Of a DNA stretch of 64,000 bases, positions 1 through 10,419 are shown piece by piece (position 1 is the stretch's first letter; the number at the start of each line of letters is the position of its first letter). Where the stretch lies: assembly GCF_910592395.1 (NCBI RefSeq), contig NC_088317.1:4400001-4464000 (forward strand). The letters are read 5' to 3'. The notes under the pieces are model-generated. The model ran no database searches. It worked only from the letters and a program-made list of their open reading frames with translations, and had not been told where the DNA came from. Source of the DNA: Lineus longissimus. Lineage: Eukaryota > Nemertea > Pilidiophora > Heteronemertea > Lineidae. A program made the translations under genes and the position numbers.

Positions 1-1708
1 AAAGCTTCCAAATTCAAGTTGCAGAAGATGGGGTAGTGATGGCAGTGTTTTCATTTTCTGTTTCCAATGTTTGATGACGAAAGCCACTGCGACCTTCTCC
101 TTGTCACAGCGGCTGGAACTGCCAACTAAATGAAGCCACAATACTTCTTCATGATGTGGGCAGATTTCTAGCTGTAGAACCTGTTGTTCTGCGCTGGCCA
201 AGGCTTCCAGTTCTATAAGCCAGGCTCGAATACTTCCACTGAATTCTTCACTCAAGTACCGACCACAAACATGAACCCGGTTCAATCAGATAAGCAGCCT
301 CGCATTTACACTTGCTGCAGAGGAACCTTTTAAATGCGTAGAAAATGCTGGTTTAGTTAGGATGGGAAAACATCGAAAGTAATTCTATTGATGATAGGTC
401 CAGTGTACCTTTTCACGTACCAACTCACCCTGGTAGCAGCGTAGCGTAAATGCGGGTGTACATTTCCTCTGCTATTGCACTCAGTAGTCAATATCCAGAG
501 ATCTATAAAACTGTGCATGGAACCAGCTGCTAACTTTCCAAGTTGCATGCTAAATTCTCGCTGTGGTATACTAATTCTGCCATCCTTCACAGTTACTTGA
601 GGAGGTTAATTGGTAAAACTAGCTGGGTAGTTCAGCTATGTAGAGCAATGGCTTGGTACTGAGTTTTCAATTTCACACGACAACAACAAAAAACACGATG
701 ACCAAATCGATCAAATCCGATTGCCGTCCAAATTTTCCTCGTGTTAATTGAAACTACTTGGTACTCATGTGGACTTGTCCAGATTCCAAGTTGTCCTGTA
801 TTCAGCTTGTTCTATTGGGTCTGAACTCAAACTGACCCAAAATGACTAAAATAAGTGAGGAGATGGAGCAACTTCACAGCTGGCGCACCATTCATTTTGT
901 GGTATTCTTCATTGCAAGGCTGGTGCCATCCAAGTAGTCAGAGCGGCACCTGACTGATTTTACAGTAATTGCAAAACCAGCAACATAATGCACTGACGTC
1001 TAGGACTCAAAGGTTGCAGCATGCTCACAAACTCAATATATCGATTATATTAAAATCATAACGCTTCCAAATTCTCCGCTGTGAAACAAAGATTTTATTA
1101 CCCAATACAGCATGTTATTACAGAATGCAGGCGAAGCGGTACATAAAAGCAACAAAGTGATTACAACTCTAAAAGCTGTAGGCAATTTTCTTCCTCAAAG
1201 ACCAGAAAACATGTTCAGTAATTGTGTTGTGGCTTGAGAGTTTGGTTAGTTCCTTTGATTTTTTACATTCGTTGGCGGTGGCTCCTAACTTGGTTGAATA
1301 TAGATTGCCTAGTTTTGCTATGGAGGCAAATTTTTCACAAACATATTTTCAGCCGGTTGTAAGTTTATAGAATGTTTGCAAGATACATATTCGATGTAGC
1401 AAAATATCATGTATGGCATTGTTCTTTTGGCCTACTTTTCAGATTCCAGTCGTGAAATCAAACTTGCCTCAAGCAATGACCAGAGAAGACCACGAAAGGA
1501 AATTAGACAGCTGTCAGAATTTCGTAATGATTTTAGATAGTAAAGCTGTCATTTATGGAGGAGAGTGTATAACTAAGATATTCTGACAGCGATCAAAAAT
1601 CAAGATTTCTTGCTGAATTTTCATTGTACAATCAAATGTTTAGAAACGAATGATGAATGATAAATATTGTCACAAAGTGTTTACAAATCTTTTAATTTCT
1701 CATTCTAG
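1..1708. other. No gene recognised; probably DLG intron
   Basis: AT-rich sequence without a long ORF or a recognisable domain. Given the microexon at 1709 it is most likely intronic. A polypyrimidine-AG at about 1441 opens a 27-codon stretch, but no family match or good donor supports an exon there. Confidence 0.5.
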
Positions 1709-1744
1709 CAACAGGCGGCAGCAGCAGAAGCAGCGGCGAGATAC
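1709..1744 (+). CDS. dlg: Candidate DLG microexon immediately before PDZ1
   Basis: A pyrimidine-rich acceptor (tttctcattctag) and a perfect donor (gtaagt) bound 36 nt, exactly 12 codons, reading QQAAAAEAAARY. Both ends are phase 0, matching the phase-0 start of the first PDZ1 exon at 22205. The joined peptide ARY-LNGSEADWEYE resembles the vertebrate DLG sequence PPY-VNGTDADYEYE, in which a tyrosine precedes the VNG motif. If real, the intron to PDZ1 is about 20.5 kb and contains the TRIM array. The low-complexity Ala/Gln content means a chance open stretch remains possible. Confidence 0.5.
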
Positions 1745-1789
1745 GTAAGTTTACATTTAAACGTTTTTATGACATATTGATTGGTTCCC

Positions 1790-1858
1790 TGGAAAGAAAC
1801 CTGAGCATCTCTACATTCAGCTGAGCGCTAGGCAGCTGGCCCGTGGACCTCTTGTTAC
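1790..1858 (+). repeat. Degraded 3' end of the AGCTCAGCTGA dispersed repeat
   Basis: The stretch containing tacattcagctgagcgc and ending in ctcttgtta matches the 3' terminus of the complete copies at 17822-18671 and 29098-29961, with several substitutions. It lies just downstream of the microexon donor. Confidence 0.6.
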
Positions 1859-2547
1859 TACAGATCAATTGGTTCCCTGCCTTCTCACTAGGGCAAATCA
1901 GGTGTTACATGTATGTGATTGCGTGAGATTTGAGTATTGGATACGATTGGTCAGAGACAAGACCACAATTGATTTTTTAAGCCTTTTAGCAGTTAAATTG
2001 TCAATGTTTGACCGCGACGCATCAAATAACGCGTGGTGTTGTGAATCTGAAATTTAGATTATGTTATTCCGGACAGTCGGGCAAGTAAATGGTGAAAAAT
2101 AAACTGGTGATTGACCACGGAAATTTTTTTATAATCGACAAATTAGACAGACTTTGATATTTCCACTCTTTTCAGCCAACTGGCAGAAAAAACTCAAAAC
2201 ACGCCCCCTATTACCAAATTAGCAAAATTCGAAATTAATTTTTTCATCAAATAATTTCTTTATATCTGTAGACTTGCCACAGCAAATATTTTTTCAATAC
2301 CTCTCGAAATATGTACTTGAGAGTTAAAAACATGCACTCGTCTAATTGATAGGCCTCGACCCTCCAACCTATGAATATTCATTAGTGGTCTTGTCTCAGA
2401 TTTGAGTATTGGATACGATTGGTCAAGAGAAGTCAAAGTTGCCCTAGTGGGACAATTTGGAACCGGTCAACTTGCAATTTTGGTACGGGGCTGAATAGTG
2501 TCAAACTGTACTTGCTATGATGACCCATTTTCATAAAACGTTCATTG
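1859..2547. other. Intronic sequence without gene
   Basis: A direct duplication of about 32 bp (ttgagtattggatacgattgg, seen near 1929 and again near 2401) is the only structure noticed. No coding potential is supported. Confidence 0.4.
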
Positions 2548-2686
2548 GATCCTATATAAAGCATAGTTTGTGTTAATCATCATAGATTCTACCACAGACC
2601 ATCACAGATTCTATGAACCTTAGCCTGTGAATGATACAATTCGTGTCAACCTTCATCCTCCTATTGAAGGCCTTTCTATCATTCCT

Positions 2687-2721
2687 GAAATACACTCAGT
2701 CCCACTGTGTGAGTGTATTTC
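2687..2721. repeat. Perfect 12-bp inverted repeat downstream of TRIM copy 1
   Basis: GAAATACACTCA and TGAGTGTATTTC flank an 11-nt loop, forming a stem-loop on either strand. It is conserved in all three units (also 7519-7553 and 12343-12377). On the TRIM strand it lies about 670 nt past the stop codon, so it could fall in the 3' UTR or mark the transcript end. Its function is unknown. Confidence 0.7.
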
Positions 2722-3394
2722 CGAAGTGAAACAAATGCCTGCTATGTGAGGGGATCAAACTTTTAGATTTGACCTACAAACATACACTAGAGTAACACAT
2801 GTTAGATGCGTACCCATGCTCCCACTATCTCCGTGGAGCCAAGAAATCGACATTGGTACAGTTGATTGGTTTGTGTGGTATTAATGCACTTATTTCCAGA
2901 TCATCTATAGATATCTCCGGCATGGCCATTGCACTTTGGCTTGTACCTGTCAGCGCGCATTAGCGGGAGAGATTTTAACTCTACATTTTTTACATGGGGA
3001 TGTTTTTTCATAAAAGTACTACACTTATATCTCAATTGTGACAGCACCAACAAAGATTTTATGCAATAAAAGAAGGATTCGTCTAATTGTCATGCCGGTG
3101 TAACGTTTTTGGTTGTTCCCCGTATTCCACTCCGAGTTTCAAACAAAATCCAGCTGGAGACACCTATTGTAGCCTTCCCAAACAATGATAGGAAACACTT
3201 CCCAAATAATCAAATGGAAACACTCAAAAACACCGGCACTGATGACTGTTTGCGACTTAGGCGCCCTTATCAGGGAAGTTCTACTGAAGTCGCAAACATC
3301 TCAAGGTTCACAGTAACAACCGATCCAATGAATTCCAAGGTGACATCATGAGGGCTAATCTGGCATGGAACCCTATCTTTGATAGTATCAGCTA
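2722..3394 (-). other. Downstream flank or 3' UTR of TRIM copy 1
   Basis: No ORF with an ATG is supported. An 80-codon open frame on the opposite strand (3109-3351) starts at TTG and is broken in unit 3, so it is not called. No canonical AATAAA was found on the minus strand close to the stop. Confidence 0.4.
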
Positions 3395-5596
3395 TCAGCA
3401 CTTGAACACTTTAATTGTCTGACCGTGTGACATGACAACTATGTGACCATCTCTTGTGGAAACCCTGGCTTCATTGTCTGCTCCTCTAACGTTCTCGTGT
3501 GCTCTCTTACAATCCAACTCTTTCCATTCCAATTTGTTTTCTTTATCCTGGAGACGATTCAGATAAACACATTCAATTGTTTCCCCTTCTGCACCAATAA
3601 AATCAATTAGAAAGAGATTGTCCCACATTGTTGCTGATATGTCCATCGCAGTTCCCATGGCACTGCCTTTTGGAGGACAAGTTGTTATTCTCTGTAGTCC
3701 GGTGTCCTGTATCTCATAGACAGAAACGTTATAGTATCCATTTACAAAGATGAACTTCCCACCACAAGTTATCCTGGTGCAAAATTTGGCATCATCAACC
3801 CCTTGATCAGTCAGAGGATGGTTATGTTTCACAACTCCATCTTTATCCACAATGGTCATCTGCAACTGAAAATCTTCGTCATCTTCGTCATCATCGTCAT
3901 CTTCGTCATCATCATCAGCACATGCAGTTGCAAGTTTTTCTGCATCCCTATCTTTATCCACAGTGGTGATCGGTCCATTTGCCTCATCATCAATCACAGG
4001 TATTTCAGCGACCCCATCTTTATCTACAGCATTATCAGTTGCAGGTTTTTCTACTGACTGTTGACTAAGGATAACATACTCATTCTGCAAGGTAACTCCG
4101 AGTGACCGAGGTTTAGTAAGATGGATGTCCCGTGTGGAGCTGATGTAGCCAGTCTCAGGATCAAACAACTTGACACTGGAGGTTTCACCCCCTGTACCAT
4201 CAGAGAGGACAGCAATTTTACCATCAGGGTCGGCAGACATATCATACAGCGGAGGGACGTGATCTCTAAGTGTATTTTTCAGTGTCCCTGGAAACTCGTA
4301 GATGTCAATTGCCTCTGCTGGTTGGTCAGGTTTTACTGGATGAGCGACAGCATAATACTTTTGGCTAAGGACAGCAACACATGGAATGCCCATGTCCTCT
4401 GAAACGACCTGCATTTCATGACGGAAGATTTCCTTTGGTTCAAAACCAGTCATCTCCGGAGTTTTCTCTATATTTCCATAACTAGGCTGGACAGTCTTTG
4501 GGCAGAAGAAGTAGTTATCTGAGTTTAATTTCGAGAGCCGATTCTGATATTTCTTTTCCTCAGTGCCATGTTCTGTCTGCGGAATGGCTTGCAATTCTTG
4601 TTGGACTGAGACTGATAGTAGTTTTTCAAGGTACACAGGGTGCTCCTCGATCTCTGATAGCAAGTGAGCTGCCATGTCGATCGACCTGTCCAGCTTCTGA
4701 ACCATCTTTGAGACCCTCTCCAAACCAACAGGAATGTGCTGGATAAGTTTGTAATCAACTTGGACTTGTTTCTTCAAGTGCTCTTTCCATGTGATGATCT
4801 GGTCAATGCACATCTGTGCGTGGTCCTCGATTTCTTTGATCAGGATGGCCCGCTTGTCAACCAATGGTGCCTTGGTGTTCAGCAGAGTTAACTCCTTCTG
4901 AAGTTGTTGCAAGTCTTTCCTCTGTACCCCGTGCGCTTCCAGAATGACCCTGACCTCCTCTGCCTTTGACCAGATGGTTTCTGCAAGTCGTTCACTGTCA
5001 TGATCACCATGATCAAGCAAGACACAAATCTTACACACTGGTTCCTTGCAGGTTAGACAAAAACGAATGAGTAGTTTGTGGTGCATTTTGCACAAAGGTA
5101 CTTTACCTTGCCTTTTCGACAGTAATGATGTCAAGATATGTTTTTTGGTGGCCTTATTCATACCATGGGCATGAGAGCAGTCTTTGCAGATGTTCAGATT
5201 GTCACACTCTGAACAGATATTGACTGCTGGCACTTTCTTCTGCCTGTAATCACAAAGATCACATATGACATCACCTGCGGCATTCTCAATCGTTTCTTGT
5301 TCTTGGCGTTCTTTTTCATCTTCCTCAGGTACAACCGCACGTTCCGTGTCGGTGTCTACCGCATCTACCATATTCCCTGTGAAATCCACCATTCCATTCA
5401 CACCATCCCAAGGTCGTGGACACTCAACTTTACAAGACGGACAGGCGAACACCTCACTTCCACTTTCAAGGCTATCAAGGACAGTTGACAGGCATTCCGT
5501 GCAGAAGCTGTGTTTGCAGTTCGCTACTATCTTCAGGGGTCTTGTCTCAAAACATATCAGACAGGTCGATGTGACGTCTTGAGCTTGTGACGCCAT
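3395..5596 (-). CDS. TRIM-family RING/B-box protein, copy 1 (733 aa)
   Basis: An intact intronless coding region with a good start context (GAAGATGG). RING C3HC4 ligands are C12, C15, C27, H29, C32, C35, C52 and C55. B-box 1 follows (C112, C115, C128, C131, C137, C140, then His residues to H153), then B-box 2 (C169, H172, C180, C183, C188, C191, H196, H199). A coiled coil spans about 205-330, and the C-terminal third is a propeller-like repeat region with no SPRY. Family knowledge makes it a likely RING E3 ubiquitin ligase; TRIM expansions in invertebrates are often linked to immunity, but the substrate is unknown. An acidic tract (about 561-575) sits in an insert of about 90 residues with repeated VDKDG motifs. 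A minus-strand acceptor (tttcag) 20 nt before the ATG suggests a spliced 5' UTR. Its coiled coil differs strongly from copies 2 and 3. Confidence 0.92.
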   Translation of the reverse strand: MASQAQDVTSTCLICFETRPLKIVANCKHSFCTECLSTVLDSLESGSEVFACPSCKVECPRPWDGVNGMVDFTGNMVDAVDTDTERAVVPEEDEKERQEQETIENAAGDVICDLCDYRQKKVPAVNICSECDNLNICKDCSHAHGMNKATKKHILTSLLSKRQGKVPLCKMHHKLLIRFCLTCKEPVCKICVLLDHGDHDSERLAETIWSKAEEVRVILEAHGVQRKDLQQLQKELTLLNTKAPLVDKRAILIKEIEDHAQMCIDQIITWKEHLKKQVQVDYKLIQHIPVGLERVSKMVQKLDRSIDMAAHLLSEIEEHPVYLEKLLSVSVQQELQAIPQTEHGTEEKKYQNRLSKLNSDNYFFCPKTVQPSYGNIEKTPEMTGFEPKEIFRHEMQVVSEDMGIPCVAVLSQKYYAVAHPVKPDQPAEAIDIYEFPGTLKNTLRDHVPPLYDMSADPDGKIAVLSDGTGGETSSVKLFDPETGYISSTRDIHLTKPRSLGVTLQNEYVILSQQSVEKPATDNAVDKDGVAEIPVIDDEANGPITTVDKDRDAEKLATACADDDDEDDDDDEDDEDFQLQMTIVDKDGVVKHNHPLTDQGVDDAKFCTRITCGGKFIFVNGYYNVSVYEIQDTGLQRITTCPPKGSAMGTAMDISATMWDNLFLIDFIGAEGETIECVYLNRLQDKENKLEWKELDCKRAHENVRGADNEARVSTRDGHIVVMSHGQTIKVFKC

Positions 5597-5618
5597 CTTC
5601 AGGTTGTTTGTTGAACCT
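5597..5618 (-). promoter_or_regulatory. Putative 5' UTR splice acceptor of TRIM copy 1
   Basis: Read on the minus strand, a pyrimidine-rich tract ending in tttcag lies about 20 nt before the start ATG. The same site precedes copy 2 (AG at 10440-10441) and copy 3 (AG at 15077-15078). It implies a non-coding first exon further upstream. The promoter itself is not identified. Confidence 0.45.
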
Positions 5619-6790
5619 GAAACTAAACAGTGACATAATTAACCATTTGAGCGCGTTAGTTGCTGTACGGCGATGAGAGACCAATGCCTCTAAAACTGCC
5701 CAAGCACCTCCCAGACATCGTTAATTTAGTTCTGCTCAGTATTCATAGACGGCACTCATGTATGTCAACAGGTTACACAACTTTTTCACGGCTTGTTTTG
5801 GCCAAATTCAGAGTTTTTAGGGCAATGCAACCTTGTTTCTTTCCATTACGGAAACGATATCTACCATCACACTGGCCTGTGAAGTGGACCCCTGATTGCG
5901 ATGGACCCTGTGGGCCCCTGACACGTGATGCATGGCATGACTAAACTGTTCCCTGATATGTATTTACTTTGTGGGCTTATTGCCAAAACAGTACCTCGGC
6001 CATCACAGCTTTTTGTCGTAATGCAGCCCAGAACATGTACCAATTAGGAAATTGGCACTCGCAGGAAAAGGCCAAACCTCGCCCTGCCGACTGGACATAT
6101 ATTTGTCAAATAGGTCATACTGGGGTGTTGACTCAGTCCCAAGGTCACATTGAAACTAAGAGCATGCCATACAGTGCATAGAATTTGGAAAAGGATAGGC
6201 CAGTTCGTCACATCCTTGGAAATGGGTCGATCAAAAAACCAATATTTAACGAAGGGACAAATGAAGTCGACCTTGTTCCCACTAACTGGTGAGACCTACT
6301 TCATCTTCTTCTCAATGCATGCCAACCAGTCCCGTGGTGTTTCCTTGTTCAAGTCGTCAGTGTCGGCCAAACAATATTGGTGTTTGTATCTATCCAACCC
6401 ATTGCTTTGACTGGTGACCTGCTTACCTTTAGGCTCTATACCTCCATTGGCATGTGTATATCAAATAATGGAGAAATTGGTCAGACGGATGCTCTAATTT
6501 CTACTTCAAAGAACGCATTGTTTCTGTTCAGACTACACCTACTGTGGTCATTAAGGAAGCTCAACTATTGAAGGGATTCGAGGAATGTCTACCAGGAAAC
6601 ATCAATACTGAACATAATGGAATGAGGTCACATGAATAGATATGATGTAGGGCATGCTCAGGCATGCTCAGGCATTGCATGAAATATGAATGAGATATCA
6701 CTTGATAAAAGATAATGACTAAAGTCTTTTGAGTTTTGAATATGCATGTTCTCTATGGAAGTGTGCCATGGTGCTGTTCTTGGTGACATA
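5619..6790. other. Conserved spacer upstream of TRIM copy 1
   Basis: Near-identical sequence recurs in units 2 and 3. The short ORFs here are frame fragments without domains. It presumably carries the TRIM promoter and non-coding first exon. Confidence 0.5.
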
Positions 6791-7183
6791 AGTTGCGCAT
6801 ACACCATGAAATATTTGTGGACCAATTGCACGTACACCACCACATTGCCGCGACAAATTTGTTCGGCAATCCATTGCCGGTACAAATTGCCGGGCGAATT
6901 TGTCCCATCAAGCTAGATGGCCCAAATTCGCCCGGCTGGTTAAAAGCTCTGCTTTGTCGTGGTGTATGCGCTAATGGATCGGCAATTAGCTAGTTAGATG
7001 GTTGGACGACAGGCGGCACTTTCGAAATGGCGCTTTCTGCTTATTGTTTGCGCGCCATCTGTTGCCGGATTTTATAACTAGCTGCAGCGCTGGTGTACGC
7101 GCTTGTTGGATTTTCGATGCTGCGGCATTGGTTCGCGAACCAAGATTTGTGGTCCATTTTCAGGTGGTGTACGTGCGGCTATA
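6791..7183. mobile_element. 393-bp MITE-like insertion in unit 1
   Basis: Unit 3 reads gacatagattatg without interruption, whereas units 1 and 2 carry 393 bp at the same point, flanked by ATA on both sides (possible 3-bp target duplication). The ends share imperfect inverted sequence (gcgcatacaccatgaaa against gcacgtacaccacctgaaa). An internal palindrome (CCGGGCGAATTTG with CAAATTCGCCCGG, 6890-6935) forms a strong hairpin. No coding capacity was seen. Confidence 0.65.
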
Positions 7184-8226
7184 GATTATGTTGGTTTTTT
7201 ATCTTCCCCACGACGGCCTCAGAACACCTGCTCTACATACGGTGTATATTCTGCATTCCACATCAAATCCAGCGACTACTCGCTATATATGCAGACAAGG
7301 GATCTTTTTCACGCTCATCGCAGCGATAATGGTCACAGGTCATAGATTCTACCACAGACCATCATAGAATCTATGATGGGATCCTGAATAAAGCATAGTT
7401 TGTGTTAATCATCATAGATTCTACCACAGACCATCATAGATTCTATGAACCTTAGCCTGTGTATGATACAATTCGTGTCAAACTTCATCCTCCTATTGAA
7501 GGCCTTTCTGTCATTCCTGAAATACACTCAGTCCCACTGTGTGAGTGTATTTCCGAAGTGAAACAAATGCCTGCTTTGTGAGGGGATCAAACTTTTAGAT
7601 TTGACCTACAAACATACACTAGAGTAACACATGTTAGATGCGTACCCATGCTCCCACTATCTCCGTGGAGCCAAGAAATCGACATTGGTACAGTTGATTG
7701 GTTTGTGTGGTATTAATGCACTTATCTCCAGATCATCTATAGATATCTCCGGCACGGCCATTGCACTTTGGCTTGTACCTGTCAGCGCGCATTAGCAGGA
7801 GAGATTTTAACTCTACATTTTTTACATGGGGATGTTTTTTCATAAAAGTACTACACTTATATCTCAATTGTGACAGCACCAACAAAGATTTTATGCAATA
7901 AAAGAAGGATGCGTCTAATTGTCATGCCGGTGTAACGTTTTTGGTTGTTCCCCGTATTCCACTCCGGGTTTCAAACAAAATCCAGCTGGAGACACCTATT
8001 GTATCCTTCCCAAACAATGATAGGAAACACTTCCCAAATAATAAAATGGAAACGCTCAAAAACACCGGCACTGATGACTGTTTACGAACTAGGCGCCCTT
8101 ATCAGGGAAGCTCTACTGTAGTCGCAAACATCTCAAGGTTCACAGTAATAACTGATCCAATGAAGTCCAAGGTGACATCATGAGGGCTAATCTGGCATGG
8201 AACCCTATCGTTGATAGCATCAGCTA

Positions 8227-10419
8227 TCACCACTTGAACACTTTAATTGTCTGACCGTGTGACATGACAACTATGTGACCATCTCTTGTGGAAACCCTGG
8301 CTTCATTGTCTGCTCCTCTAACGTTCATGTGTGCAATCTCATAATAATCAAACTCTTTCCATTCCAATTTGTTTTCTTTATCCTGGAGACGATTCAGATA
8401 AACATAATCAATTTCTTCCCCTTCTGCACCACTAACATCAGTTAGAAAGAGATTGTCCCACATTGTTGCTGATATGTCCATCACATTTCCCATGGCACTG
8501 CCTTTTGGAGGACAAGTTGTTATTCTCTGTAGTCCGGTGTCGTGTATCTCATAGACAGAAACGTTATAGTATCCATTTACAAAGATGAACTTTCCACCAC
8601 AAGTTATCCTGGTGTAACATTTGGTATCATCAACGCCTTGATCAGTCAGAGGATGGTTATGTTTCACAACTCCATCTTTATCCACAATGGTCATCTGCAA
8701 CTGAAAATCTTCGTCATCTTCGTCATCATCGACATCTTCGTCATCATCATCAGCACATGCAGTTGCAAGTTTTTCTGCATCCCTATCTTTATCCACAGTG
8801 GTGATCGGTCCATTTGCCTCATCATCAATCACAGGTATTTCAGCGACCCCATCTTTATCCACAACATTATCAGTTGCAGGTTTTTCTACTGACTGTTTAC
8901 TAAGGATGACATACTCACTCTTCAAGGTAACTCCGAGTGACCGAGGTTTAGTAAAATGGATGTCCCGTGTGGAGCTGATGTAGCCAATCTCAGGATCAAA
9001 CAACTTGACACTGGAGGTTTCATCCCCTGTACCATCAGAGAGGACAGCAATTTTACCATCAGGGGTGGCAGACATATCATACAGCGGAGGGACGTGATCT
9101 CTAAGTGTATTTTTTAGTGTCCCTGGGAACTCGTAGATGTCAATTGCCTCTGCTGGTTGGTCAGGTTTTACTGGATGAGCGACCGCATAATACTTTGGAC
9201 CTAGGACAGCAACGCATGGAATGAACATCTCCTTTGAGACGACCTGCATCTTATGGTGAAAAATTTCCTCTGGTTGAAATTCTTGACAAGATTTGCTTAT
9301 TTGTCCGCAACAAGTTTGTCCAACTGCTGGGGTAAAACTGTGGTTCTGTGAGTTCAGATTCATAAGTTGATTTCGAAATTCACTTCCTTCAGCATCATCC
9401 CCAGCTGTTGCAGTGGCTTCCAAACTCTGCTGAATTTCTTTAACTCGATCAAGGTACACTGGATTATGCTCAGTCTTGGATAGCAATTGAGATGCTCCGT
9501 TAATCAGTGACTGGAGTCGCTGAACCACTCCTCTTACCTTCTCCAAACACTCGGGAATGTCCCTGACAATTTTGTAGTCCATTTTGACTTGTTTTTTCAA
9601 GTCCTCCTTCCATTTGACGATCTGGTCGATGCACTTCTGAGCGTGGTCCTCAATTTCTTTGATCAATGTGTCCTGCTGGTCAACGACTGGTGTCAAATCT
9701 TTCAGGAGAGTCAGCTCTTTCTGAAGTTCTTGCATCTTCTTCAACTTTACCTCCGTTTGTCTGAGGGTTCCCGTCAGAACATCGATATTTGCCCGGATGG
9801 TGTCTGCAAGTTGTTCACTGTCATGATCACCATGATCAAGCGAGACACAAATCTTACACACTGGTTCCTTGCAGGTTAGACAAAAACGAATGAGTAGTTT
9901 GTGGTGCATTTTGCACAAAGGTGCTTTACCTCGCCTTTTCGACAGTAATGATGTCAAGATATGTTCTTTGGTGGCCTTATTCATACCATGGGCATGAGAG
10001 CAGTCTTTGCAGATGTTCAGATTGTCACACTCTGAACAGATATTGACTGCTGGCACTTTCTTCTGCTTGTAATCACAAAGATCACATATGACATCACCTG
10101 CGGCATTCTCAATCGTTTCTTGTCCTTGGCGTTCTTTTTCATCTTCCTCAGGTACAACCGCATGTTCCGTGTCGGCATCTACCGCATCTACCATATTCCC
10201 TGTGAAATCCACCATTCCATTCACACCATCCCAAGGTCGTGGACACTCAACTTTACAAGACGGACAGGCGAACACCTCACTTTCACTTTCAAGGCTATCA
10301 AGGACAGTTGACAGGCATTCCGTGCAGAAGCTGTGTTTGCAGTTCCCTACTATCTTCAGGGGTCTTGTCTCAAAACATATCAGACAGGTCGATGTGACGT
10401 CTGGAGCTTGTGACGCCAT
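8227..10419 (-). CDS. TRIM-family RING/B-box protein, copy 2 (730 aa)
   Basis: Intact single-exon gene with the same RING, B-box 1, B-box 2, coiled coil and propeller-like plan as copy 1. All zinc ligands are conserved. The N-terminal 200 residues are nearly identical to the other copies. From about residue 203 to 390 it matches copy 3 (EQLADTIRANIDVL, GSEFRNQLM) rather than copy 1. In the C-terminal third it carries the acidic VDKDG-containing insert shared with copy 1 and absent from copy 3. It then ends like copy 3 (DYYEIAHMNVR). This patchwork suggests gene conversion or unequal crossing over. Likely an E3 ubiquitin ligase; ligand or substrate unknown. Confidence 0.92.
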   Translation of the reverse strand: MASQAPDVTSTCLICFETRPLKIVGNCKHSFCTECLSTVLDSLESESEVFACPSCKVECPRPWDGVNGMVDFTGNMVDAVDADTEHAVVPEEDEKERQGQETIENAAGDVICDLCDYKQKKVPAVNICSECDNLNICKDCSHAHGMNKATKEHILTSLLSKRRGKAPLCKMHHKLLIRFCLTCKEPVCKICVSLDHGDHDSEQLADTIRANIDVLTGTLRQTEVKLKKMQELQKELTLLKDLTPVVDQQDTLIKEIEDHAQKCIDQIVKWKEDLKKQVKMDYKIVRDIPECLEKVRGVVQRLQSLINGASQLLSKTEHNPVYLDRVKEIQQSLEATATAGDDAEGSEFRNQLMNLNSQNHSFTPAVGQTCCGQISKSCQEFQPEEIFHHKMQVVSKEMFIPCVAVLGPKYYAVAHPVKPDQPAEAIDIYEFPGTLKNTLRDHVPPLYDMSATPDGKIAVLSDGTGDETSSVKLFDPEIGYISSTRDIHFTKPRSLGVTLKSEYVILSKQSVEKPATDNVVDKDGVAEIPVIDDEANGPITTVDKDRDAEKLATACADDDDEDVDDDEDDEDFQLQMTIVDKDGVVKHNHPLTDQGVDDTKCYTRITCGGKFIFVNGYYNVSVYEIHDTGLQRITTCPPKGSAMGNVMDISATMWDNLFLTDVSGAEGEEIDYVYLNRLQDKENKLEWKEFDYYEIAHMNVRGADNEARVSTRDGHIVVMSHGQTIKVFKW

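Larger units (their letters stand above)
2548..7377. repeat. Tandem TRIM unit 1 (about 4.83 kb)
   Basis: The segment from ggatcctatataaagcatag through the end of the spacer is repeated almost base for base at 7378 and again at 12202. It contains one complete TRIM gene on the minus strand plus about 2 kb of conserved upstream spacer. The unit boundary is placed at the first base where unit 1 and unit 2 become alignable (catagtttgtgttaatc follows in all three). Confidence 0.9.

Noticed and set aside
1441-1524. Possible DLG exon after an acceptor at about 1440 (IPVVKSNLPQ...)
   Set aside because: The end would need a poor donor (TTC/gtaatg) and the peptide has no convincing DLG match.
3109-3351. 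80-codon + strand frame conserved in units 1 and 2
   Set aside because: Begins at TTG, is frameshifted in unit 3, and its conservation follows from the recent duplication.
3803-4057. Ile/Val-rich + strand frame opposite the TRIM acidic tract (also 8542-8892)
   Set aside because: Antisense shadow of the Asp-rich codons.
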